64,000 nucleotides of DNA, from the NCBI RefSeq assembly GCF_041908905.1, contig NZ_JAYREK010000003.1, positions 1-64,000 on the forward strand, read 5' to 3'. The position numbers and the translations under genes are program-made. The stretch is from Zoogloea sp041908905 (GTDB lineage Bacteria > Pseudomonadota > Gammaproteobacteria > Burkholderiales > Rhodocyclaceae). This document shows, one piece after another, positions 53,984 to 63,211 of this stretch (within the stretch, counting starts at the first letter, position 1; every line of letters begins with the position of its first letter). The notes under the pieces are model-generated. The model did no database searches. It worked only from the letters and a program-made list of their open reading frames with translations, and was not told where the DNA came from.

Positions 53984-54493
53984 ATGAAGCACCTGTTTGC
54001 CGCCCTGCTGGCCAGCGCATCCCTTGCCGGGTGCGTGGTCGCGCCGGTCGATCCCGGCCCCTACCCGCTGCCACCCGCCCGCTACCCGCAGGCCTACCCG
54101 GCACCTTATCCGGCCCCGTATCCGTCGCCTTATCCGGCCTACGGCTATCCCGGCTCGGGGACGGTGATCATCCAGCGGAGCTACACCCCGCCGCCGGTCA
54201 TCATCCAGCGCGCGCCACCCCCGGTGATCATTCAGCCGCCGCCACCACGGCCGTGGTTCGAACCCGGCCATGAACACTGGCGGCAGCCGGATCGCCGGCC
54301 GGAGCGGGGTTTCGAGCGCGGGCCGTCCTTCGGACCGGGGCAGCCGATGGCGCCGGGCGGCGGGATGCCTCCGCCCCGCGGCCCCGAGGGCCGGCCGGAT
54401 AACCGGGGGCCGGAGCGCGGCCCGGGTCGGGGGCCCGACAAGGGCCATGGTTTCGGGGCCTTCGGCAACATGCAGGGGGAAATGCGGCGTTGA
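53984..54493 (+). CDS. Proline-rich repeat lipoprotein
   Basis: A 169-residue protein. The lipobox SLAGC gives lipidated Cys17. Tyr-Pro repeats follow (YPAPYPAPYPSPYPAY), then PPPVIIQ repeats, and a C-terminal half rich in Gly, Pro and Arg (GPERGPGRGPDKG). It looks like an extended envelope protein. Proline runs (four to five Pro near residue 85) make it a plausible EF-P client. No family is recognised. Confidence 0.7.
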   Translation: MKHLFAALLASASLAGCVVAPVDPGPYPLPPARYPQAYPAPYPAPYPSPYPAYGYPGSGTVIIQRSYTPPPVIIQRAPPPVIIQPPPPRPWFEPGHEHWRQPDRRPERGFERGPSFGPGQPMAPGGGMPPPRGPEGRPDNRGPERGPGRGPDKGHGFGAFGNMQGEMRR

Positions 54494-54597
54494 GCACGGG
54501 TGGATGGCACGTGCGCCGGGATAAAAACCGGCGGACTGGTTAGTATTCGGGGCGGCGGCGCTTGCCCGGCGCCACCCTTCGCGCCCCGGTACCTGCC

Positions 54598-56394
<1,797 letters not shown>

Positions 56395-56514
56395 CGGCGT
56401 GGCCCGCCTTCACCCCAGGCGCTCCCGGGAATGAGGGCTAATGCGGACAGCGCGCGGGCTGCGCTTCGGCTATCCTGCACGCTCCCGCCGATGGAAGGCC
56501 CCTGATTTCCTTAG

Positions 56515-57450
56515 ATGTCCGCATTTCTCCACCAGCTTTCCCTGGCGGCGCCGCTGTTTGCGCTGGTTTTCGTCGGCTACGGGCTGATGCGTTTTTCCGG
56601 CTGGCCGGCGGCCATGTCGGACAACCTGTCGCGCTTCGTCTTCTCGGTGGCGATGCCGGCGATGCTGTTCCGCATGATGAGCGACCTGTCCCGCCTGCCG
56701 CCGGTGGACGCACGGCTGCTGATGGCCTTCTTCGGCAGCTGCCTGATCGTCTTCATCCTCGGCCGGCTGGTGGCCTGGAAGCTGTTCGGGCTGGACGGGG
56801 CGGGGCAGTCGCTGTTCGGGCTGGGCGGGGTGTTCTCCAACAACGTGCTGCTGGGCATCCCGCTCGCCAAGGTGACGCTGGGCGAGGCGGCGCTGCCGTC
56901 GGTGGCGCTGGTGCTGGTGTTCAACTCGCTCACCCTGTGGACGCTGGTTACCGTGTCGGTGGAGTGGGCGCGCCACGGCAGCTTCACCGCCCACGGCTTC
57001 GTCAAGACGGTCAAGGCGGTGCTGAAGACGCCGATCGTCGCGAGCATCCTGTCGGGCACCCTGTTCGGCCTGTCGGGCCTGCCGGTGCCGGCGCTGATCG
57101 ACCAGCCGCTGGCGATGGTCGGCACCGCCGCGGCGCCGCTGGCGATGATCGTGCTCGGCATGGGCCTGGCGGAATACGGCATCCGCGAAGGCTGGCAGAT
57201 CAGCACCGCGATCACCGCGGTCAAGCTGCTGGTGCAACCGCTGGTGGTGTGGCTGCTGGCCCGGCTGCTCGGCCTGCCGCCCCTCGAGACCCGGGTGGTG
57301 GTGCTGCTCGCCTCGCTGGCGGTGGGCGCCAACGTGTATCTGATGGCGCGCCAGTTCAAGGTGCTGGAGGGCCCGGTGGCGGGCAGCCTGCTCCTGTCCA
57401 CGATGCTGTCGGCCCTCACCACGCCGCTGATCGTCAGCCTGATGGGCTGA
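56515..57450 (+). CDS. AEC-family transporter
   Basis: A 311-residue membrane protein with about ten helices in two halves. AEC marks are GYGLMRFSGWPAAMSDNLSRFVFSVAMPAMLF and the central FSNNVLLGIPL. Members export auxin-like or carry malonate-type organic acids; the substrate is unknown here. Six bases separate it from the next transporter gene, so the two are likely co-transcribed. Confidence 0.88.
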   Translation: MSAFLHQLSLAAPLFALVFVGYGLMRFSGWPAAMSDNLSRFVFSVAMPAMLFRMMSDLSRLPPVDARLLMAFFGSCLIVFILGRLVAWKLFGLDGAGQSLFGLGGVFSNNVLLGIPLAKVTLGEAALPSVALVLVFNSLTLWTLVTVSVEWARHGSFTAHGFVKTVKAVLKTPIVASILSGTLFGLSGLPVPALIDQPLAMVGTAAAPLAMIVLGMGLAEYGIREGWQISTAITAVKLLVQPLVVWLLARLLGLPPLETRVVVLLASLAVGANVYLMARQFKVLEGPVAGSLLLSTMLSALTTPLIVSLMG

Positions 57451-57456
57451 GCCGGG

Positions 57457-58368
57457 ATGCGCCACACTCTGCCTGGTCTGCAACGCTGGCTGCCCGCGCT
57501 GGCCCTTCTCGTGCTGTCGTGCACCTGGGGTTACACCTGGGTGCTGGTCAAGCAGGCGCTCGAATACGCCTCGCCCTTCTCGCTGGCGGCCCAGCGGGCG
57601 GTGGGTGGCGCGCTGGCGCTGGTGCTGGCGGTGCGCCTCACCGGTCGCTCGATGGCCCTCGTCGCGCCGGGGACGACCCTGCTGCTGGGGCTGATCCAGG
57701 TGTCCGGCTTCACCATCCTGCAGACCTCCGCGCTGGTCGAGGGCGGGCCGGGCAAGACCTCGGTGCTGATCTTCACGATGCCGATCTGGACCCTGCTGAT
57801 GTCGTGGCCGCTGCTCGGCGAGCGGGTCCAGGGCCGGCAATGGCTGGCGGCGGTGAGCACCCTCGGCGGGCTGCTGCTGATCATCGAGCCGTGGAACATG
57901 CAGACCAGCCTGGCCAGCAAGCTGCTGGGCCTGTCGGCAGCCCTGTGCTGGGCGGTCGGGACCATCCTCACCAAGCGGCTGCGCCAGGCCCATCGGGTCG
58001 ACCTGCTGGTGCTCACCATGTGGCAGATGATCTTCGGGGCGGTGCCGCTCCTGCTGATGATGGAGCTGGCCCCGGGCCGCCCCACCGCGTGGACGCCCCA
58101 TTACCTGCTGATGCTCACCTTTTTGTCGGTCGCCAGCATCGCCCTGTGCTGGTGGCTGTGGGGCTGGATCCTCAGCCGTGTGCCGGCCTGGGAGGCCAGC
58201 CTGTCGGTGCTCGGCACGCCGGTGGTGGCGATCCTGTCGTCGCGGCTCACCCTGGGCGAGGCCTTCAAGGCCAGCGAGGTGGCCGGCATCCTGCTGATCG
58301 GCGGCGGGCTGGCGCTGTTGTCGCTGTTCGGCTGGCTGGCGAGCCGCCGCGAGACCCCCGCCAGCTGA
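57457..58368 (+). CDS. DMT/EamA-family transporter
   Basis: A 303-residue transporter with ten helices in two EamA repeats (SCTWGYTWVLVKQALEYASPF in the first; WLWGWILSRVPAWEASLSVLGTPV in the second). Such proteins export amino acids or metabolites; the substrate is not evident. Confidence 0.9.
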   Translation: MRHTLPGLQRWLPALALLVLSCTWGYTWVLVKQALEYASPFSLAAQRAVGGALALVLAVRLTGRSMALVAPGTTLLLGLIQVSGFTILQTSALVEGGPGKTSVLIFTMPIWTLLMSWPLLGERVQGRQWLAAVSTLGGLLLIIEPWNMQTSLASKLLGLSAALCWAVGTILTKRLRQAHRVDLLVLTMWQMIFGAVPLLLMMELAPGRPTAWTPHYLLMLTFLSVASIALCWWLWGWILSRVPAWEASLSVLGTPVVAILSSRLTLGEAFKASEVAGILLIGGGLALLSLFGWLASRRETPAS

Positions 58369-58452
58369 ATTTTCTGCCGGCAAAATTATGCCCCCACGCC
58401 GCTTGTGGGTTATCGTCGCGCCCGTAACCGAATCATCGTCAGAGGAATCCCC

Positions 58453-58791
58453 ATGAGCAGCCTGCCCAAGTGTCCCCAGTGTTCGTCCGAATACACCTAC
58501 GAGGACGGCGACAACTACGTCTGCCCCGAGTGCGCCCACGAGTGGCCCAAGGTGGCGGTGGCCGCGGCCGAGGAGGTCAAGGTGATCCGCGACGCGGTGG
58601 GCAACGTGCTGCAGGATGGCGACACCGTCACCGTGGTCAAGGACCTCAAGGTGAAGGGCTCGTCGTCGGTGGTGAAGGTCGGCACCAAGGTCAAGAACAT
58701 CCGCCTCGTCGACGGCGACCACGACATCGACTGCAAGATCGATGGTTTCGGCCAGATGGGCCTTAAGTCCGAATTCGTCAAGAAGGTCTGA
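58453..58791 (+). CDS. yjdM: YjdM/PhnA-type zinc-ribbon protein
   Basis: A 112-residue protein with an N-terminal zinc ribbon (CPQCSSEYTYEDGDNYVCPEC, four Cys) and the C-terminal PhnA domain (DAVGNVLQDGDTVTVVKDLKVKGSS, IDGFGQMGLKSEFVKKV). Despite the old name it is not shown to degrade phosphonates. The ATG at 58453 has GAGGA upstream. Confidence 0.93.
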   Translation: MSSLPKCPQCSSEYTYEDGDNYVCPECAHEWPKVAVAAAEEVKVIRDAVGNVLQDGDTVTVVKDLKVKGSSSVVKVGTKVKNIRLVDGDHDIDCKIDGFGQMGLKSEFVKKV

Positions 58792-58834
58792 TCGGGCGTA
58801 AGCTCGACATCCCGACCCGTCACCGGAGAAGCCC

Positions 58835-60238
58835 GTGCCCTCTAGTCCCGACAGCATCAGCATGGCCCTGTTCTGCGACTTCGAGAACGTCGCCCTCGGC
58901 GTGCGCGACGCGAAGTACGAAAAGTTCGACATCAAGCTGGTGCTCGAGCGCCTGCTGCTGAAGGGCAGCATCGTGGTCAAGAAGGCCTATTGCGACTGGG
59001 ATCGCTACAAGGGCTTCAAGGCGGCGATGCACGAGGCCAACTTCGAGCTGATCGAGATCCCCCACGTGCGCCAGTCCGGCAAGAACTCCGCCGACATCCG
59101 GCTGGTGGTCGATGCGCTCGACCTTTGCTACACCAAGAGCCACGTGGATACCTTCGTGATCATCAGCGGCGACTCCGATTTTTCGCCGTTGGTCTCCAAG
59201 CTGCGCGAGAACGCCAAGCAGGTGATCGGCGTGGGGGTGAAGCAATCCACCTCCGACCTGCTCATCGCCAACTGCGACGAGTTCATCTTCTATGACGACC
59301 TGGTGCGCGAGACCCGCCAGTCGGCCGCCCGCCCCGGCCCGCGCGAGGCCCAGGCGCCGGCACCCCGCCGCAACGCCGAAGAAGAAAAACGCCGCCGCGA
59401 GGAGCTCGACAGCCGCCGCACCAGGGCCATCACGATGGCCGTCGAGACCTGCGACGCGCTGCTCGCCGAGCGGGGTGACACCGGCAAGATCTGGGCCTCG
59501 ATGCTGAAGGACGCCATCAAACGCCGCCAGCCCGGCTTCAACGAGTCGTACTACGGCTTCAAGGCCTTCGGCAACCTGCTCGACGAGGCCCAGGCCCGCG
59601 GGCTGCTGGAGGTGGGGCGCGACGAAAAATCCGGCACCTTCGTGAGCCGCGTCGGCGGCCCGGCGAAGGCCGAGCCGGCGAGCGTCGAAGCCGTCGCTGC
59701 GCTCTCCGCCGAAGAAGCCGCCGCCGAGGCGCCGGCGGAAACCCGCCGCCCGTCGCGGCGCAACGGGCGCGGTGGGCGCAAGGCGCAGCAGCCGGAAGCC
59801 GTGGTCGAAGCCCCGGCCGAGACGCCGGCCGGCACGCTGCCCGAGATGGCCGTCGAACCCCCGGCCGAGCCGGCCGCCGAGTTGGCCATCGAAGCCGCGC
59901 CGGCCGAAGCCGCCGCAGCGCCGGCATCCGAGGCCGAAGCGCCGCGCCAGGACAAGCGCCGCAAGGGGCGTCGCGCCGCCAGAGCCGAGGAGGCGCCGCA
60001 GCCCGAGGCCGCTCCGGCCGCCGTCGAGCCCGCCCCCGCACCGGTCGAGGCGGCTCCCGCCGACGAAACCCCTGCGCCCAAGAAGGCCCGCGGCAGCCGC
60101 AAGAAGGCCGACAGCAAGAAAGCCGACAAAAAGCCCGAGCCGGCCGAGCCCGCGGCGAGCGAAGCACCTGCCGAGGCCGCGCCCCGCAAGACGCGTAGCC
60201 GTCGCACCAAGAAAACCGAGGACGGCGGCGAGGCCTGA
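58835..60238 (+). CDS. NYN domain protein with OST-HTH domain and long low-complexity tail
   Basis: A 467-residue protein. Residues about 8-150 are a LabA-like NYN (PIN-like) RNase domain with acidic residues in FCDFENV, SADIRLVVDALDL and ISGDSDFSPLV. Residues about 190-265 look like an OST-HTH/LOTUS RNA-binding domain (WASMLKDAIKRRQPGFNESYYGFKAFGNLL). The last 200 residues are rich in Ala, Pro, Glu and Lys/Arg (RRNGRGGRK, RRKGRRAAR, RKTRSRRTKK) like the tail of RNase E. The start is GTG at 58835 with GGAG upstream. RNA processing is a reasonable inference. Confidence 0.85.
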   Translation: MPSSPDSISMALFCDFENVALGVRDAKYEKFDIKLVLERLLLKGSIVVKKAYCDWDRYKGFKAAMHEANFELIEIPHVRQSGKNSADIRLVVDALDLCYTKSHVDTFVIISGDSDFSPLVSKLRENAKQVIGVGVKQSTSDLLIANCDEFIFYDDLVRETRQSAARPGPREAQAPAPRRNAEEEKRRREELDSRRTRAITMAVETCDALLAERGDTGKIWASMLKDAIKRRQPGFNESYYGFKAFGNLLDEAQARGLLEVGRDEKSGTFVSRVGGPAKAEPASVEAVAALSAEEAAAEAPAETRRPSRRNGRGGRKAQQPEAVVEAPAETPAGTLPEMAVEPPAEPAAELAIEAAPAEAAAAPASEAEAPRQDKRRKGRRAARAEEAPQPEAAPAAVEPAPAPVEAAPADETPAPKKARGSRKKADSKKADKKPEPAEPAASEAPAEAAPRKTRSRRTKKTEDGGEA

Positions 60239-60251
60239 GAAGGCGCCGGCC

Positions 60252-60653
60252 TCAGAAGCTCAGGCTGCGCCAGGCGGGGTCGAGGGTTCGCCCGATGAAG
60301 GCCGCCGCGCCCGCCTGGCCGGCGAGGCCGGAGATCAGCTCGGCCGCATCGACGCCGTGGCTCGCCAGGGCGGTCGGGCAGGCGAACATCTTGGCGCCGA
60401 AGGCGAGGGCCTCGCGGCGGAAGTCGGCTACCGATTTGCCGCTGCCCGCGGCCGCCAGCAGGGCTTCGGCAACGCCCCGGCGCAGCAATTCCACCGAGCG
60501 GGCGGTGAAGTACATCTCCACCTCCACGTCCATCGCCGCCGCCGCCGCGGCGAAGTAGAAGGGCGTCGCGCAGAGTTCCGGCCGGCCCGGATCGGCCGCC
60601 CACACCAGGATCGCCAGTTTGTCGGCGGGGCGGGCGGGCGCCTCAGAAATCAC
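60252..60653 (-). CDS. DsrE-family protein
   Basis: A 133-residue DsrE/DsrF/TusCD-like protein. The core begins DKLAILVWAADPGRPELCATPFYFAAAAAAMDVEVEMYF and has Cys28 and Cys92 (MFACPTALASHG); a Cys near position 90 could carry sulfur in a persulfide. The GTG at 60653 overlaps the end of the GcvH-like gene by 11 bases, so the two are coupled. DsrE proteins relay sulfur atoms. Its place at the end of a selenocysteine operon raises the possibility of selenium or sulfur handling. Confidence 0.82.
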   Translation of the reverse strand: MISEAPARPADKLAILVWAADPGRPELCATPFYFAAAAAAMDVEVEMYFTARSVELLRRGVAEALLAAAGSGKSVADFRREALAFGAKMFACPTALASHGVDAAELISGLAGQAGAAAFIGRTLDPAWRSLSF

Positions 60654-61119
60654 GGTTGTCCTCGTGGAACAGTGGCGCCGAGAAGTCGGCCAGGTCGCGG
60701 AAGGCGTAGCGCTCCATGAGCTGCTCGATCTCCGGCCGGGCCTCGGGCCACGGCCGCAGCAGGCCCGGGGGGATCGCGCCGGTCGGCTCCAGCGCCACCA
60801 GCCAGTTGGCAAAGGGGGCGCGGTTCATCGCGCGGGCCGAGGGGTCGAGGGCCGGGTTGGCCTCCGCCAGCCGCGCCGCGAAGGGGGTCTTGACCGGAAA
60901 CACCGTCTTGCCGGCCTCCAGCAGGCCGAAGCTGCGGCCCGCCTCGCAGCGGGCGCCCACCGGCTTGGGCGTGAACAGCAGGATCTCCCCCGACAGCGCG
61001 ATGCCGAACCGGGTCACCCCGACCCGGTAAATGCCGTCGCCCGCGGGGGCGAACCACAGGTGGCTGTCCGGGTGGTACAGCAGGGTGTCGGGAAATTCGC
61101 AGCCGCGCAGCAGGGCCAT
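60643..61119 (-). CDS. GcvH-like lipoyl-carrier protein
   Basis: A 158-residue protein with the hammerhead fold of glycine-cleavage H protein: HPDSHLWFAPAGDGIYRVGVTRFG at the start and FGLLEAGKTVFPVKTPFAA in the middle. Lys71 aligns with the lipoylated lysine of GcvH (ESVK position). It is longer than GcvH at the C-terminus. There is no gcvT, gcvP or lipoate gene here; it sits between tRNA-Sec and dsrE. It could be a lipoate-binding protein of the LbpA sort used in sulfur metabolism, but no hdr genes are seen. Confidence 0.8.
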   Translation of the reverse strand: MALLRGCEFPDTLLYHPDSHLWFAPAGDGIYRVGVTRFGIALSGEILLFTPKPVGARCEAGRSFGLLEAGKTVFPVKTPFAARLAEANPALDPSARAMNRAPFANWLVALEPTGAIPPGLLRPWPEARPEIEQLMERYAFRDLADFSAPLFHEDNRDF

Positions 61120-61164
61120 CGTGGAGTCGCCGGAGTGTAGGGGCCGGGTCGGTGCCGGAAAGCG

Positions 61165-61261
61165 TGGCGGAAGAGAATGGGAGTCGAACCCACCAGGGAC
61201 CGCTTGACGGCCCCTCCTGGTTTTGAAGACCAGTCGCCCCACCGGGGGACGCATCCCTTCC
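61165..61261 (-). tRNA. selC: tRNA-Sec (anticodon TCA)
   Basis: A 97-base selenocysteine tRNA on the minus strand with encoded CCA. The acceptor stem is eight base pairs (GGAAGGGA with TCTCTTCC), followed by G73-CCA. The anticodon loop reads CTTCAAA with TCA. A long extra arm is built around GGGGCC and GGTCCC, and the T-loop is GTTCGAC. It matches the E. coli selC layout. It lies three bases after the selB stop and 45 bases before the GcvH-like start. Confidence 0.96.
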
Positions 61262-61264
61262 TCG

Positions 61265-63211
61265 TCAATTTACCGCCAGATCGCCGCGGATACGGTGCTG
61301 TTCGTCGTGGCCGCGGCCGACCTTGCGAGTGTAGCCGACCCGGTCGAAGTATTCGAGGATCTGGATCGCCCGTTTGCGGCCGAGGCCGCAGCGGTCGCGG
61401 AAGGCGGCGGCGCGGATGCAGCCGTCGGCAGCCATCAGCTCGGCGGCGATCGCGCCCAGCTGGCGCACCGCGGCGGGGGCGTAGAACAGGTCGCGCACCA
61501 CCTGGCAGGCTTCGCCGCAGGCGGCCAGGCGCTTGAGCAGCTCGCGGGTGGCGGTTTCGGGCTCGCCGAGGCGCTGCGCGATGTCGCGCACCCAGGGCGG
61601 GTCGAAGGGCGTGTCGAGCAGCCAGGGTAGCAGGGTGTCGGCGCGGCGGCGGTCGTGGGGGTCGAGCTCGAGGCGGTGGCCGGGCAGGTGCCAGGCGCTG
61701 CCGCGGCGGGCCACGCGGCCCTCGGCCAGCCAGTGTTCCAGCCACTCGGCGAAGGCCGGCGCCGGCAGCAGCGGGGCGATCATGCGGCGCAGGCGGTCGC
61801 GTTCGAGGCCGAGTTCGAGGCCGAGTTCGTCCGGGTGCTCGGTGTGGTGCCGGGCGAGGCGCTCTTCGACGCGGTGGCCGAGGGCGTCGAGGGCGGCGCT
61901 GCCGATCAGCCAGCCGGCCTTGTCGTTGAAACGGGCCGCAGCCTCGGGCAGCAGCGCGCGGAGGGCGTCGGGGCGGCGGTTTTCGGCGGCGGCGAGCTGT
62001 TGCAGGTCGAGGCCGAGGGGCGAGCGGGCGAGCAGGGCCTGCAGGCGTTCCGCCGGGTCGGCCATGGCCTGGGCGGCGAGCAGGGCGAGGCGGTCCGGGT
62101 GGCGGCGTTGCCGCGCCGGGCCGAAGGGGTCGAGGATGCGCCCGCCGCCGAGGGTGTTGCGGCCATGGGCGTCGCGCAGCACGACGAGGTCGCCGCGGCA
62201 GGCGTGCAGCGGCGCGTCGGCGACGAGCTGGGCGAGGCAGTGGCCGCCGGGGGCGAGGCCGGTTTTTTCGAGGGTGGCGTCGAGCAGCGCGACGCGGCCG
62301 CCGAGCTGGCGGGTGCCGTGGTGGAGCTGCACGACGGCACCGTGGGCGAGGGCGCGCGGGGCGTCGGCGGCGAGGGTGAGGGTGACGTCGAGGCGCTGGG
62401 CGGGCAGCGGCGCGGTCTGTCCGGTGAGCCAGTCACCGCGGCGGATCTCGTCCACCGCCAGCCCGGCGAGGTTGAGGGCGCAGCGCTGGCCGGCCTGGCC
62501 GTGGCTGGCGCCGCGGTTCTGCACGTGCAGGCTGCGCACCCGGGCGGTGGGGCCGTGGGGGGCGAGCCGGACGAGGTCGCCCACCGCCACCCGCCCCGCA
62601 TGGACGGTGCCGGTGACGATGGTGCCGGCGCCGGCCAGGGTGAATACCCGGTCGATGGCGAGGCGGAAGTCGCCCTCGGCGGCGCGGGCCGGCAGCGCGC
62701 GGGCGGTGGCGACGAGGTGGGCGCGCAGGGCGGCTATGCCCGCGCCGGTGATCGCCGAGACCGCAAACACCGGCGCCCCGGCGAGACTGCCGCCGGCCAG
62801 CAGGGCGTCGATCTGCCCGCTCACCTCGGCGATGCGCCCGGGGCTGGCGCGGTCGGCCTTGGTGAGGGCGACGGCGCCACGGCGGATGCCGAGCAGCTGG
62901 AGGATCTGCAGGTGTTCGCGGGTCTGCGGCATCGGGCCGTCGTCGGCGGCGACGATGAGCAGCGCGAAGTCGATGCCGCTCGCGCCGGCGAGCATGGTGG
63001 GGACGAATTTCTCGTGGCCGGGCACGTCCACGAAGCCGATCACCTGGGCCGGTGCGCCGTCGCCAGCGGCTACCGGCAGGTAGGCGTAGCCGAGCTCGAT
63101 GGTGATGCCGCGGCGTTTTTCTTCGGGCAGGCGGTCGGTGTCGGTGCCGGTGAGGGCGCGCACCAGGGTGGTCTTGCCGTGGTCGATGTGGCCGGCGGTG
63201 CCGATCAGCAT
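61265..63211 (-). CDS. selB: Selenocysteine-specific elongation factor SelB
   Basis: A 648-residue translation factor that brings Sec-tRNA to UGA codons marked by a SECIS hairpin. GTPase motifs are G1 GHIDHGKTT, G3 DVPGHEKF and G4 TKAD. The C-terminal 250 residues are the winged-helix repeats that bind SECIS RNA. The ATG at 63211 overlaps the selA stop by seven bases. The gene is complete and unbroken. Confidence 0.95.
   Translation of the reverse strand: MLIGTAGHIDHGKTTLVRALTGTDTDRLPEEKRRGITIELGYAYLPVAAGDGAPAQVIGFVDVPGHEKFVPTMLAGASGIDFALLIVAADDGPMPQTREHLQILQLLGIRRGAVALTKADRASPGRIAEVSGQIDALLAGGSLAGAPVFAVSAITGAGIAALRAHLVATARALPARAAEGDFRLAIDRVFTLAGAGTIVTGTVHAGRVAVGDLVRLAPHGPTARVRSLHVQNRGASHGQAGQRCALNLAGLAVDEIRRGDWLTGQTAPLPAQRLDVTLTLAADAPRALAHGAVVQLHHGTRQLGGRVALLDATLEKTGLAPGGHCLAQLVADAPLHACRGDLVVLRDAHGRNTLGGGRILDPFGPARQRRHPDRLALLAAQAMADPAERLQALLARSPLGLDLQQLAAAENRRPDALRALLPEAAARFNDKAGWLIGSAALDALGHRVEERLARHHTEHPDELGLELGLERDRLRRMIAPLLPAPAFAEWLEHWLAEGRVARRGSAWHLPGHRLELDPHDRRRADTLLPWLLDTPFDPPWVRDIAQRLGEPETATRELLKRLAACGEACQVVRDLFYAPAAVRQLGAIAAELMAADGCIRAAAFRDRCGLGRKRAIQILEYFDRVGYTRKVGRGHDEQHRIRGDLAVN

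Noticed and set aside
56470..58980. 836-residue minus-strand open frame opposite the AEC, EamA and YjdM genes
   Set aside because: Gln/Arg/His-rich composition and no motif; three recognisable genes occupy the other strand.
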